A DNA stretch of 59,826 bases from the NCBI GenBank assembly GCA_003142095.1, contig PLON01000060.1:31344-91169 (forward strand), in the 5' to 3' direction. This stretch comes from Acidimicrobiaceae bacterium. GTDB lineage: Bacteria; Actinomycetota; Acidimicrobiia; Acidimicrobiales; RAAP-2. The notes beneath the pieces are model-generated. The model was not told the origin of the DNA. It did no database searches and was given only the letters and a program-made list of their open reading frames with translations. The position numbers and the translations under genes are program-made. Shown here one piece after another: positions 16,916 through 27,685 of the stretch (its first letter is position 1; the number at the start of each line of letters is the position of its first letter).

Positions 16916-17318
16916 TCACGGCTTCGTAGTCTTTCGTGGGCCCGAGGACTCGCCATCGTTCCTCGATGAGGTCGTCCGAGAGTACGACGGTGGTGATGTC
17001 GTAACCGTCGCCTCGGCATTGGTGATGATCGCTCGACGATCTCTCGCGCAGATCGAGATCGATGAAGTGGTGTCCGTCCGTGAAACTCACTTCGATTGAC
17101 GTCCCTGAACCTGGTTCTAAGTAAAGTCGGCGGCTCGCGCGACCGGAGTAGTCGCCAAAAGAAACGATCCCCGTCTCGTCAAAGCGAACTCGCGCGCCGT
17201 CGCCGCTCTCTTGAGTGAAGGTGGCGGCGCCTCGGAACGTTCCGCCATCACCGCTGTGGGCGTCGTGGATTGAGCGATGGACACTCCATGAACCGAGCAG
17301 AAAATCCAGAGTTGTCAT
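16779..17318 (-). CDS. DUF6314 family protein with foreign C-terminal tail
   Basis: The front ~137 residues are DUF6314-like: LLGSWSVHRSIHDAHSGDGG, FRGAATF, a VSFTDGHHFIDLDL block, DHHQCRGDGYD and a final RVLGPTKDYEAVTRLSR. Members are small lipocalin-like beta barrels of unknown function. In the family the protein normally ends just after the KDY..xTRxxR block, but here the frame runs another ~43 residues of glycine-rich, low-quality sequence, while the neighbouring frame holds a good-looking 74-codon fragment (16691-16915). A deletion or frameshift has therefore altered the end. ATG 17318 has GGAGGAG upstream. Confidence 0.6.
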   Translation of the reverse strand: MTTLDFLLGSWSVHRSIHDAHSGDGGTFRGAATFTQESGDGARVRFDETGIVSFGDYSGRASRRLYLEPGSGTSIEVSFTDGHHFIDLDLRERSSSDHHQCRGDGYDITTVVLSDDLIEERWRVLGPTKDYEAVTRLSRLPTTTSGGTILGRDCRGPGGGGGLGNSRCSQRHDRGDHTA

Positions 17319-17406
17319 ACCTCGCATCTCCTCCATTATTGCGGCGAGCGAGAATCCGAGCTCATAAGGGTAGACATCCCGGCTCGCAGATACGGAACTG
17401 ACGCCT

Positions 17407-17577
17407 ATGTCAATGACATCGATCGCTTGTAGTCGGTACGGCAGGCTGACAGCTCTGATACTTGTTGTCGGTCTGATCTATGTAACTCCCGCTAGCGCGT
17501 CTGCCCCGAAAGATGTCTATTTGGCGTCCAAGGCACCTTTTGGTCAAAACGGAACCCGCGGAGGGAGTGGGATTTGA
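17407..17577 (+). CDS. Possible small exported protein or 5' remnant with signal peptide
   Basis: A 56-codon frame begins with a credible signal peptide: RYGR, a hydrophobic core LTALILVVGLIYV, then TPASASA and a likely cleavage before PKDVYLASK. The mature part is only about 24 residues and runs into the antisense of the tRNA-Ser gene, where it stops. This suggests the start of a secreted protein cut off by a rearrangement at the tRNA. No ribosome site or -10 box is clear. Low confidence as a real gene. The rest of 17319-17558 holds nothing else I can see. Confidence 0.25.
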   Translation: MSMTSIACSRYGRLTALILVVGLIYVTPASASAPKDVYLASKAPFGQNGTRGGSGI

Positions 17578-17643
17578 ACCCACGGTGGGCAAGCCCACGC
17601 CGGTTTTCAAGACCGGTACATTCGGCCGCTCTGTCATCCCTCC
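17559..17643 (-). tRNA. tRNA-Ser (anticodon UGA)
   Basis: An 85-base cloverleaf on the minus strand: acceptor arms GGAGGGA/TCCCTCC, anticodon stem ACCGGT/ACCGGC-type around the loop CTTGAAA with anticodon TGA, a long variable arm (GTGGGCTTGCCCAC) as required for serine, and a GGTTCAAATCC T arm. The discriminator base is G; CCA is not encoded. Confidence 0.95.
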
Positions 17644-17653
17644 GGGGACCACA

Positions 17654-19486
17654 CTAGTTGGAGACCGGAGCGCCCTTTTTGTTGAGACGGTGACGGGCGG
17701 CGACGTCAAGGACGACCTTACGCAGACGAACCGACTTCGGAGTGACTTCGACGGCTTCGTCGTCGGCGATGAACTCGAGAGCCTGTTCGAGTGAGAAGAT
17801 CGTCGGCGGCGCGATCTTTTCGGTGTTGTCGCTGCCCGAGGCGCGCATGTTGGTCAACTTCTTCTCTTTGGTGGGATTCACGTTCATTTCGTCGGATCGC
17901 GCGTTCTCGCCGACGATCATTCCTTCGTACACTTCGACGCCGGGACCCACGAACAACACGCCGCGCTGTTCGAGGTCGAGCAGGGCGTTGGCCGTGGTGT
18001 CACCGTGGCGGTCCGCCACGAGCGTGCCCTTTTGGCGCAGTCGAATGTCGCCGTACCACGGTTCGTACCCGTCGGACATGGTGTGCATCATGCCCGCGCC
18101 GCGAGTCTCGGTCATGAACTCGGTGCGAATCCCGACAAGCCCGCGCGCCGGAATGCGCCACTCCATGCGCACCCAACCGGTGCCGTGGTTGACGAGGTCG
18201 ACCATGGTGCCCTTGCGCGTGGCGAGAAGCGTGTTGATCGGTCCGACGAAGTCGTCGGGAGCATCGATAGTGACGTGCTCCATGGGCTCGTGTACCTTGC
18301 CGTTGATCGTGCGCGTGACGACCTGGGGCTTGCCGACAGTCAGCTCGAAGCCTTCGCGGCGCATCGTCTCGATCAAGACCGCTAGTTGCAGTTCGCCACG
18401 TCCCTGGACCTCCCAGGCGTCGGGACGGTCGGTGGGCAGCACGCGTAGCGCCACGTTGCCAACGAGTTCTTTGTCGAGGCGGTCCTTCACCATGCGAGCG
18501 GTGAGGAGCTTGCCTTCGGTGCCAGCGAGCGGTGAGGTATTGATGCCGATCGTCATCGAGAGGCTCGGCTCGTCGACGTGCAGAGGTTCGAGCGGTATGG
18601 GGTTCTCGGCGTCTGCCAAAGTCTCGCCAATGGTGATGTCCTCGAACCCCGCGACCGCGACGATGTCGCCGGGACCCGCGCTTTGGGCCGGGATACGTTC
18701 CAGCGCCTCGGTGATGAAGAGCTCGGTTATCTTGGCGTGCTCGACGGTGCCGTCGATGCGGCACCACGCGACTCGCTGGCCGCGCTCGAGGTTTCCGTTA
18801 ATAACTCGACAGAGCGCGAGACGGCCCAAGTAGGGAGAAGCGTCGAGGTTGCAAACGAGGGCCTGGAGGCCGTGTCCCTCTTCGTACTCGGGCGCCGGAA
18901 CGAAGTCGACGATCGTCTGAAAGAGCGGTGTGAGATCACCGGAGGTGGCCGTCGGGTCGAGTGAGGCCCAGCCTTGGCGGGCGCTCGCGTACAGAATCGG
19001 GAAGGAGATCTGGTGTTCGTCGGCGTCGAGGTCGAGAAAGAGGTTCTCCACTTCTTCCAGGACTTCGGCCACACGCGCATCGGGCCGATCCACCTTATTT
19101 ATGACGAGAACGACGGGCAGTCGCTTTTCGAGGGTCTTGCGCAGCACGAAGCGGGTCTGGGGCAGGGGACCTTCGGCGGCGTCAACAAGGAGCACCACGG
19201 CGTCCACCATGGCGAGTCCGCGCTCAACTTCGCCACCGAAGTCGGCGTGACCAGGGGTGTCGATGATGTTGATGGTGAGGCCGTTCCACTTGACGGCCGT
19301 GTTCTTCGCGAGGATGGTGATGCCCTTTTCGCGTTCGAGGTCGCCGGAGTCCATGACCCGGTCCGTGATCTCCTCGTGGGCCGTGAAGGAGCCGGTTTGG
19401 CGCAGCATCTTGTCCACCAACGTGGTTTTCCCGTGGTCTACGTGGGCGATGATGGCGATGTTTCGAATAGATGAGCGTAGCGACAT
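17654..19486 (-). CDS. typA: Translational GTPase TypA/BipA
   Basis: 610 residues, the usual length. GTPase motifs: AHVDHGKTT (14-22), a DTPGHADF switch and NKVD. These are followed by the EF-G-like domains II, III and V and the TypA C-terminal domain (NALLDLEQRGVLFVGPGVEVYEGMIVGE). TypA binds the 70S ribosome and supports ribosome assembly and stress growth. The gene ends 11 bases before tRNA-Ser. A TAGCGT hexamer lies nine bases before the ATG (minus strand, 19496-19501). Confidence 0.96.
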   Translation of the reverse strand: MSLRSSIRNIAIIAHVDHGKTTLVDKMLRQTGSFTAHEEITDRVMDSGDLEREKGITILAKNTAVKWNGLTINIIDTPGHADFGGEVERGLAMVDAVVLLVDAAEGPLPQTRFVLRKTLEKRLPVVLVINKVDRPDARVAEVLEEVENLFLDLDADEHQISFPILYASARQGWASLDPTATSGDLTPLFQTIVDFVPAPEYEEGHGLQALVCNLDASPYLGRLALCRVINGNLERGQRVAWCRIDGTVEHAKITELFITEALERIPAQSAGPGDIVAVAGFEDITIGETLADAENPIPLEPLHVDEPSLSMTIGINTSPLAGTEGKLLTARMVKDRLDKELVGNVALRVLPTDRPDAWEVQGRGELQLAVLIETMRREGFELTVGKPQVVTRTINGKVHEPMEHVTIDAPDDFVGPINTLLATRKGTMVDLVNHGTGWVRMEWRIPARGLVGIRTEFMTETRGAGMMHTMSDGYEPWYGDIRLRQKGTLVADRHGDTTANALLDLEQRGVLFVGPGVEVYEGMIVGENARSDEMNVNPTKEKKLTNMRASGSDNTEKIAPPTIFSLEQALEFIADDEAVEVTPKSVRLRKVVLDVAARHRLNKKGAPVSN

Positions 19487-19525
19487 GACCCATCTACGCT
19501 ACTCGCAACGGACCAGTCGCCAATC

Positions 19526-20332
19526 TTACGCCGCGAGGTGAAGGTGTTGACGCTGGCGCGTGACAGCGGTCCGCACGAGGTCGCGCGCTCCGGCGCGAAG
19601 GTCGGCCATGGTCCCATCGACGCTGAGGACGACGCCCGCCTCGGGCCAGAGGCCAATTACTCGTGCCGCGGCGAGACCGTTGGGCTCGGCGAGAGCGTCG
19701 ATGGTGAGATCGGCCCGCAGTCCCGGGCCCGCGCTCTTTCCGGGCGCGCCCATACGTACGCGCACGAGGACACGACGTGAGTCTCGTGTGACCACGAGGT
19801 CACGTCGACCACGCAGCGTGGTGCGTGCACGCGCCACGTCGTAGTAGGCGTCGCTCGTTGCGACCTGCCAGGGGTCGCAGAGGCACTCTGCGGCTTCGGC
19901 CAGCTGCGTCGTCCAGTTCGTCGCTTCCGCGCTCACGAGACCTAACTCGGCACTAGAGCACGACGCCAGGTACCACGCGAGCGAACCGGGCCGCGCGTAG
20001 CCCGCGTTGTGGCGCAGAAGTTGATCGGTCAGTTCGACGTCGACAGCGTCGACGCGAGTGAGTTGAGGTTCGAAGACGCTTCGGCGTAGTGCGGCGTTGC
20101 CCAGGACCCGACGGGCGGTCGCGGGTGACCAGCGAAAGACGCCGTCGGCTCGACCGGCCCGTTCGACCATCCACGCGTCGAGACGACGGTGCTGGACACT
20201 CGTGACGGCGCGAAAGCGCGCGCTGAGCGAGCGACGATGATCGTCGGTGAGAGCTGCGGGTTCCTCGGGCGACTCGGCGATCAGTCGGTTCATGACGTGT
20301 TGGGACAGTCGACGGTGCGTCAGGGTCGTCAC
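19526..20332 (-). CDS. Conserved protein, PD-(D/E)XK nuclease-like, partner of the upstream gene
   Basis: 268 residues, soluble. The C-terminal half has TTLRGRRDLVVTRDSRRVLVRVR and SAGPGLRADLTIDALAE, a strand pattern (R-D-L-V ... V-L-V-R-V-R) like the core of PD-(D/E)XK folds, and ends with GTMADLRAGARDLV. The front half is helical. From memory, similar proteins occur in actinobacteria as hypothetical neighbours of one another, but I cannot name a function. Its start overlaps the stop of the upstream gene by four bases (ATGA), so the two proteins are made together and may act together. Nuclease activity is an inference only. Confidence 0.5.
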   Translation of the reverse strand: MTTLTHRRLSQHVMNRLIAESPEEPAALTDDHRRSLSARFRAVTSVQHRRLDAWMVERAGRADGVFRWSPATARRVLGNAALRRSVFEPQLTRVDAVDVELTDQLLRHNAGYARPGSLAWYLASCSSAELGLVSAEATNWTTQLAEAAECLCDPWQVATSDAYYDVARARTTLRGRRDLVVTRDSRRVLVRVRMGAPGKSAGPGLRADLTIDALAEPNGLAAARVIGLWPEAGVVLSVDGTMADLRAGARDLVRTAVTRQRQHLHLAA

Positions 20333-21117
20333 GTCGCGAGACCTCTGAGCACGTCGAGCACGTCACCGAGCGCGCGCGCGAGTGTCTCGTCGTTCACGTC
20401 GCTGCTCCACAGTTCGCCGGTCGCTGTAGAAAACATCGACGTGCGCAGCGGCACGATGGACGTGCGCAGCGTCTGTACGAGTGCGTGGTAACGCATCACT
20501 CGCTCGGCGCCTTCGTCGAGTGGGGACGTCGTCACGTCGAGCAGCACCACCGAGGCGACGTCGCTTGAGGTTGTGCCGACCATCAGATCGATGACGTCGC
20601 GCAAAATCACGTTGCCGCCCGCGAGGCGTTGATACGCACGCAGCGACGTGCGTGGCAGCCACCGATTGGAGAGCGGACCGAGCGAGCGCTTCAGGGTCAC
20701 CCAGTGTGCCTCAACGTCAGCCGCGAGGCGGGCGGTCTCGTCGTCGTCGAGTTGGTCGACGTACCGCGTGAGGTCGTTCGCACCGGCCTCGGCGCACCAG
20801 GCGAGCGACGCCTCTCGACAGACGTCGTCAACAGTGACACCTGCACATAGAAGCCGCAGGGCCTGATTGATCAAAATGCCGCGAACTTGCGCGAGTGGGG
20901 CAGAGTTGGTGCTGACAATCGAATCACGACGTAGCGACGACGCGCGCACCGTGAGCGGAACGTCTCGAAGGTCCGGTCCGAGTAGTTCGTAAATCGCGTC
21001 CTCGAGCATCGCGCGCAGTCCGGCGGCGGCGGTGTTGTTCGCGGATGGTCTCGTCGCTCGCTCGCCGCGCAGAACGTCCATCACGCTGGCGGGGGGAGCG
21101 TCCAGAAATGAAGTCAT
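20329..21117 (-). CDS. PD-(D/E)XK (RecB-like) family protein, active-site lysine apparently lost
   Basis: 262 residues. The region NVILRDVIDLMVG ... SVVLLDVTTSPL ... MRYHALVQTLRTSIVPLRTSMF follows the RecB-type nuclease pattern G.(V/I)D, then D-x-K, then Y..L......P. At the D-x-K position this protein has DVTT, so the metal-activating lysine is a threonine. That would make it catalytically dead, perhaps a structural partner of the next protein. It is the first gene of a two-gene unit (ATGA overlap at 20329-20332). No -10 box or ribosome site is convincing. Confidence 0.45.
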   Translation of the reverse strand: MTSFLDAPPASVMDVLRGERATRPSANNTAAAGLRAMLEDAIYELLGPDLRDVPLTVRASSLRRDSIVSTNSAPLAQVRGILINQALRLLCAGVTVDDVCREASLAWCAEAGANDLTRYVDQLDDDETARLAADVEAHWVTLKRSLGPLSNRWLPRTSLRAYQRLAGGNVILRDVIDLMVGTTSSDVASVVLLDVTTSPLDEGAERVMRYHALVQTLRTSIVPLRTSMFSTATGELWSSDVNDETLARALGDVLDVLRGLAT

Positions 21118-21163
21118 ATATCGAGTGTGGCGACCCCGTGTGACAAGCGAATAGCGTGACTAC

Positions 21164-21265
21164 GTGTTCGCCGCCGTCTTTTCTGTCTTCATCGTCGCCG
21201 TCGTGGCGCTGGTGGTGTTGACGCTGCGCTGGGCGATCCAGCGCGACCGCGCCCGACGGCGCTAG
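21164..21265 (+). CDS. 33-residue single-span membrane protein
   Basis: A short ORF reads MFAAVFSVFIVAVVALVVLTL then RWAIQRDRARRR: one transmembrane helix followed by a strongly basic tail, which predicts N-out/C-in topology. GTG 21164 follows TAGCGT (21152-21157) by six bases, as for the larger leaderless genes nearby. Its stop overlaps the convergent coiled-coil gene by four bases. The promoter, start and tight overlap support a real gene; function is unknown. Confidence 0.5.
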   Translation: MFAAVFSVFIVAVVALVVLTLRWAIQRDRARRR

Positions 21266-21507
21266 TCCTCGCCTTTTAGACGATCTTGCAACTCGTGAAT
21301 CGCTCGATCAAGATCGGCAATGGCCCGCTCGATGACCGAAAGTCGGTCCTTCATGGTTTCGTCGACGCGCTGATCGACGCGCTTGTCGACCTGGGCACTC
21401 AGGCGCGAGTCGAGCGAGTCGACAATGGGCTGGGTGATCTGCTTCAGGCGAGCTTTTAGATCGTGGGCGTTGAAGCCGCTGCTGTGGTCGTCGGAAGTGT
21501 CGCTCAT
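21262..21507 (-). CDS. 81-residue coiled-coil protein of unknown function
   Basis: Hydrophilic and highly charged, with heptad-like spacing from about residue 17 to the end (LKARLKQITQPIVDSLDSRL ... ERAIADLDRAIHELQDRL), so probably an all-helical coiled coil. No signal peptide or membrane segment. ATG 21507 is six bases after TAGTCT (minus strand, 21514-21519). I recognise no family. Confidence 0.6.
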   Translation of the reverse strand: MSDTSDDHSSGFNAHDLKARLKQITQPIVDSLDSRLSAQVDKRVDQRVDETMKDRLSVIERAIADLDRAIHELQDRLKGED

Positions 21508-21516
21508 AGGGCCAGA

Positions 21517-23763
<2,247 letters not shown>

Positions 23764-23836
23764 CAGAGCACCCTCACCGTAGAAAGTTTAGATGGGGGCC
23801 TTCGTCGAACTCGGTTCAGCGTTGAGCGAATAAATA

Positions 23837-26227
23837 CTACGAACGTGTTACAACTCGTCGCGCGCTTGACGATACTGAGGCACCGAGCTTGTTCAGCGCT
23901 CGCGCCGTCACGCTGTACGCGCGATCCTTGGCCAATCTCGTGACTTTGATCGTGCGCGAGCCCTTCTTAAGGGCGCTCCAGGATCGTCCGCCGTTGATCG
24001 AATACTGATACGCCGTCACGGCGCTACCTCCCGATGTGGTCGGTGCGCGTAGAACGACAGTGAAGCCACCGGCCAGTGGCGCGAGGGTGAGAATTGTCGG
24101 TGGACCTGGTCGCGTGGTGGCGGCCGCGGCGTCGAAGGTCAACGTTGTTGAATAGATCGTTTGATCGGCGTAACTGAGCGTGACGGCGACGCTCTGAGCG
24201 ATGGACGATCCCACGGTGAAGGACACGACACCCGACGCGTTACTCGTCAAGGTGCTCGTCGCGGCTCCCGCACCGGCCGCTTGGTCGTAAACGTTATTGA
24301 TGCTGAGGAGTCCTCCGGGCGCTGACCCTGTCACGTCGACTTGGGCGTTCGGGATGACGGCACCACTGGCGTTTCGAAGCGTCGCCGTCACGGTCGGGCC
24401 GGCGGTCTGCGCCACGCCGACCGTGCTCGACTCACTGAAGGAACTTTCGCTCGTCGACACGCCCGGTGAGCAGAGTCCGGCGAGGAACGCCGCGCCGTCG
24501 GGGCTCCCCAGTCCCGACGCCCTGTCGTAACCAACACCCGCGTTGTACTCGCCCACGTTGTAGAGGTCGTTGTTGCCGGTCGTCACGTCGACGTAGCCGG
24601 TCGAGGCCATGGAATAGAGAGAGGGGTTCACGAAACCGAGTCGACCGCCCGGCGCGTTACAGGCCTGGGCGGCCACAGCGATTAAGGCGCTGACCAGTGG
24701 CGCGCCGATGGACGTACCGCCGATCGCCCCCCAACCACCCGAGCACGAGTGGTGACAGAAGCCCGTGCCGGCGCCCGTGTAGTACTGGATGAAGCCCGTC
24801 GCCGGGTCGCCCATTACCGAAAGATCGGGCACCATGCGCATCGTGTCCGTGGCGGTGTCGATGCCCGGGGCCACCTGCCACGAGGGGCGGCTCCAGAGCG
24901 AGGACTCGCCGCCGCCGGCGGCGCCGCAGTTGGTCTGGGTGCAGTCGTCGTTCCACACGGACTCACTGAGGGGATCGATGTTGGAGACGGTCAGCCCACC
25001 CACGCCCGTGACGTAGGGCTGGGACGCGGGGTCGTCCACGGCCAGGGCCGACGAGGGACCGGTCGCATCTTCGCAGTCCGACGAGCCATCGTCCCCGGCA
25101 GCCGCCACGACTGTTTGGCCCTGTGCTGCCATCTCCTGAAAGATTGTCTGTTCGGCTTGGGCGGCGCCGTCGGTCTGCGCTTCGCAGATACCCCACGAGG
25201 TTGTGATGATGGTGGCGGTGTCGTCGCTCGCCATCTGGGTGTAGATGTCGGTGGGGCCCGATGCGTTGTTCGTCCCTTGGTAGACCTCGAGTTTCGCGCC
25301 AGGCGCGAGGGCGGCCGACTCTTCGACGTCGAGCGTCGCTTCGTCAGGCGCGTTGTCGGCGTTATCCGACGAGCTCGGCCCACCGTCGACGTTGATTGAC
25401 GTGATCGTCGGCGCGAGACCATAACAACTGGAGTACGTCGCGGCGTCGCTCGCGTCGTAGGTCGCGAGCTCGTAGACGCCAATGGTCTGACCCACGCCGG
25501 TGTCACCACTGCTCCACGCAGCGCTGAAACCGTATAGGGCGGCCTGTTGTTGGACGGTGTAACCGCCCACGCTGTTGGGAGTCGTGCCGGTGGAACTGCC
25601 CGCGGCGGGACACGTGGTCGCGACCGAATCCACGTCGTGGCTGACCTCAAGGTTCGTTGACAGAGGCGCAGTGGTGTCGAGACCGGCGACGGCGGTGACG
25701 TCGTGCGCAAGAGCGTGCGGCAGGGACGCACTGGTCGTGAAGTGCGCGTCGAGTGCACCGTCACTCAAGCGCACCGTCTCCAGCGATGCGTCGAAGGCGT
25801 GCGCGATGTCCGTCGTCGAGCCCGTAACGCGCACGATGTCGCGTCCGGCACTGAGTGCACCCACGCGTAGCCCGTAGCTCGTGAAATAAGTACGAAGGGC
25901 GTTTACCGTCAACGCCGACGCGCCGTAGCGCTGCGCGTACTGCGCGGGAGTGAGGTAGCGGTGGTAGTTCGCCGATCCGGTGTTCGAGAGACTCGCGATA
26001 TACGCACTCAACGCCGCGCGGTGGCGTTGAGTCAAGGCAAGATCGAACGACGTCGTGATGGCTTTGTTGACGACCGCGTCGCGGGTGGGAACCGGCGCCA
26101 GTCCCGCGACCACGACGCGCGCCTCGCTGGCGTTTGCGGACATCGAGGTGAGGGGCACAGCGAGCACGACCAATGACACCGCGACGGCCACGAGCGCGCC
26201 GCGGGAACCGACACGGAGTTTTCGCAT
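23837..26227 (-). CDS. Exported S53 (sedolisin/kumamolisin-type) serine carboxyl peptidase
   Basis: 796 residues. Signal peptide (about 1-34); S53 pro-domain (about 60-185) with RHRAALSAYIASLSNTGSANYHRYLTPAQYAQRYG-like layout, i.e. the autoinhibitory fold; and catalytic domain (about 220-575) with E296 and D300 in DEATLD, the oxyanion aspartate in AGDDGSSDC near 379, and the nucleophile S506 in GGTSIGAP. All four catalytic positions are present with the family's spacing, so it should be active after self-cleavage. The C-terminus carries an Ig-like domain (about 590-690) and a fibronectin III-like domain (about 700-790). S53 enzymes work at acid pH. The ATG is seven bases after TAGGCT (minus strand, 26235-26240). 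Confidence 0.9.
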   Translation of the reverse strand: MRKLRVGSRGALVAVAVSLVVLAVPLTSMSANASEARVVVAGLAPVPTRDAVVNKAITTSFDLALTQRHRAALSAYIASLSNTGSANYHRYLTPAQYAQRYGASALTVNALRTYFTSYGLRVGALSAGRDIVRVTGSTTDIAHAFDASLETVRLSDGALDAHFTTSASLPHALAHDVTAVAGLDTTAPLSTNLEVSHDVDSVATTCPAAGSSTGTTPNSVGGYTVQQQAALYGFSAAWSSGDTGVGQTIGVYELATYDASDAATYSSCYGLAPTITSINVDGGPSSSDNADNAPDEATLDVEESAALAPGAKLEVYQGTNNASGPTDIYTQMASDDTATIITTSWGICEAQTDGAAQAEQTIFQEMAAQGQTVVAAAGDDGSSDCEDATGPSSALAVDDPASQPYVTGVGGLTVSNIDPLSESVWNDDCTQTNCGAAGGGESSLWSRPSWQVAPGIDTATDTMRMVPDLSVMGDPATGFIQYYTGAGTGFCHHSCSGGWGAIGGTSIGAPLVSALIAVAAQACNAPGGRLGFVNPSLYSMASTGYVDVTTGNNDLYNVGEYNAGVGYDRASGLGSPDGAAFLAGLCSPGVSTSESSFSESSTVGVAQTAGPTVTATLRNASGAVIPNAQVDVTGSAPGGLLSINNVYDQAAGAGAATSTLTSNASGVVSFTVGSSIAQSVAVTLSYADQTIYSTTLTFDAAAATTRPGPPTILTLAPLAGGFTVVLRAPTTSGGSAVTAYQYSINGGRSWSALKKGSRTIKVTRLAKDRAYSVTARALNKLGASVSSSARRVVTRS

Positions 26228-26293
26228 AGGTCTCAGCCTAGGGAGGTGGCCATCGCACGGGGACTGAGCCCCTCGAAATTCTTATGTAACGAT

Positions 26294-26797
26294 TTAATTA
26301 ACGTCGTAGCCTGCGCGGCGATACACCGCGGACAGATCACCACATTCGACGCACACCGATTCGGGAATGAGCCCTTTGCGAATGAGCCAGCCAAAGATCG
26401 TGCAGCCCATGCAAAACCCGAGAAATCCCTCAAGCGACGCGGCGCCAATCAGTGGCAGAAGAATCCAGCGCGCGTCCAACCAACCGGCGCTCAACCACGT
26501 GATAAGTGCCGCCGCCGAGAAAGCGAGGCCCATCGCTTGCGCGAAACGCTTGGGTGGACCCGGAACAAATTTCTCCCAACTCTTCAGCCGTGGCCCACTC
26601 ACGTGCACCGCGAACCATCCGAGCGGCGAGATCTTGGGGCCCGCCGCCACGCGCGCGGCGAAACCGTAAGTCAGGAGAATCAAGAGCCACGCCCAGCCAG
26701 TGACGAACGTCACCACGCTCAACGTGATGACGCCGAGCGCGACGCTCCGCGCGGCGGCGTCGTTCACGGGATTCGGGAAGGAGAAGAACCTCTTCAC
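26294..26797 (-). CDS. DUF4395 membrane protein
   Basis: 167 residues with four hydrophobic segments. Signature blocks: FPNPVNDAAARSVALG at the N-terminus, GPKISPLGWFAV, PGPPKRFAQAMG, and GFCMGCTIFGWLIRKGLIPESVCVEC near the C-terminus, with a CxxC pair and a second CxxC. DUF4395 proteins often neighbour thiol-redox or rhodanese genes; the cysteines hint at sulfur or redox chemistry in the membrane. Here the neighbour is a TauE-like sulfur-compound exporter. GTG 26797 is six bases after TAAGGT (minus strand, 26804-26809). Confidence 0.85.
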   Translation of the reverse strand: MKRFFSFPNPVNDAAARSVALGVITLSVVTFVTGWAWLLILLTYGFAARVAAGPKISPLGWFAVHVSGPRLKSWEKFVPGPPKRFAQAMGLAFSAAALITWLSAGWLDARWILLPLIGAASLEGFLGFCMGCTIFGWLIRKGLIPESVCVECGDLSAVYRRAGYDVN

Positions 26798-26824
26798 ACA
26801 GTTACCTTATAGAAATAGTCACGA

Positions 26825-27598
26825 TTACGCGCCGATCGCCAGTTTCACCGTTGTTATCACGCCAATGGTGATGACGAGCACGCGCACCAGGACCGGTGAG
26901 AGGCGCATGATCAGCAGCGCTCCGAGGTAGCCGCCGATCAAGGTGCCCGCGAGCAACATGAATACGTCGGAGGTGGCGAGGTGGCCGTGAAAGATGAAGA
27001 TCACCGCCGCGACGGCGTTGATAACGATGGAGATCGCGTTGCGCAGTCCCTGCAGCTCTTTGATCTCGAATGGCAACGCGATCGCCATGACGGCGAGCAA
27101 TAAGATGCCGAGCCCCGCGCCAAAGTAGCCGCCGTAGATTGAGACGACGAAGATGCCCACGAAGAGTGCCCACTGCCGCGAGGGGTGCGCGTGATCGATG
27201 TGCGCGAGGCGGCGCGTAATGATTGGCGAGATCGCAAAGAGGATCGTCCCCGCGCCAATGAGCCAGGGTACGACGAGTCGAAACGTGGAGGGCGACCCTT
27301 CGAGCAACAACGTCGTCCCCGCGGCCGCGCCGAGAACGCACGAGGGCACTAGTGACGCGATGAGTCGTCGGTGCGGCGCGAGTTGTGTACGAAAGATACG
27401 TAGCGACCCGAGATAACTTGGCAGTACCCCAACCGTCGTCGAGAGGTTGGCTTGTAGGGCCGGTACCCCAATTGCGAGGAGCGTCGGAAACGTGATGAAG
27501 GTACCGCCGCCCGCCATGCCGTTCGCCACGCCCGCGGCGATTCCGGCGACGAAGACGAGACTGAGCCGCCACCACAGTGCAAGGACGCCGACAAACAT
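26825..27598 (-). CDS. TauE/SafE family (sulfite/organosulfonate exporter-like) permease
   Basis: About 257 residues and eight hydrophobic segments arranged as two repeats: VAGIAAGVANGMAGGGTFITFP in the first and VSIYGGYFGAGLGILLL in the second, the paired TauE signature. Members export sulfite, sulfoacetate or related anions, but many have unknown cargo. ATG 27598 is chosen over 27646 because TAGAGT (minus strand, 27606-27611) lies seven bases upstream. Next to the DUF4395 gene it suggests a small sulfur-handling pair (inference). Confidence 0.83.
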   Translation of the reverse strand: MFVGVLALWWRLSLVFVAGIAAGVANGMAGGGTFITFPTLLAIGVPALQANLSTTVGVLPSYLGSLRIFRTQLAPHRRLIASLVPSCVLGAAAGTTLLLEGSPSTFRLVVPWLIGAGTILFAISPIITRRLAHIDHAHPSRQWALFVGIFVVSIYGGYFGAGLGILLLAVMAIALPFEIKELQGLRNAISIVINAVAAVIFIFHGHLATSDVFMLLAGTLIGGYLGALLIMRLSPVLVRVLVITIGVITTVKLAIGA

Positions 27599-27605
27599 TG
27601 TCACT

Positions 27606-27678
27606 ACTCTACGTACGATGGGTTTTTTACAAATGGGCGTGAGCAATCCGCCAGTTCGTCGACGTCGTCATCTACCGT
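27606..27678. promoter_or_regulatory. Divergent pair of leaderless -10 boxes
   Basis: TAGAGT (minus, 27606-27611) is seven bases from the TauE-like ATG at 27598, and TACCGT (plus, 27673-27678) is seven bases from the Nudix GTG at 27686. No ribosome sites are visible before either start. Confidence 0.55.
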
Positions 27679-27685
27679 TAGCCAC

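Noticed and set aside
17742-18833. Long open frame (363 codons) antisense to typA
   Set aside because: It lies entirely within typA, has an arginine/serine-rich composition typical of a high-GC shadow frame, and matches no family, whereas the typA frame has all GTPase motifs.
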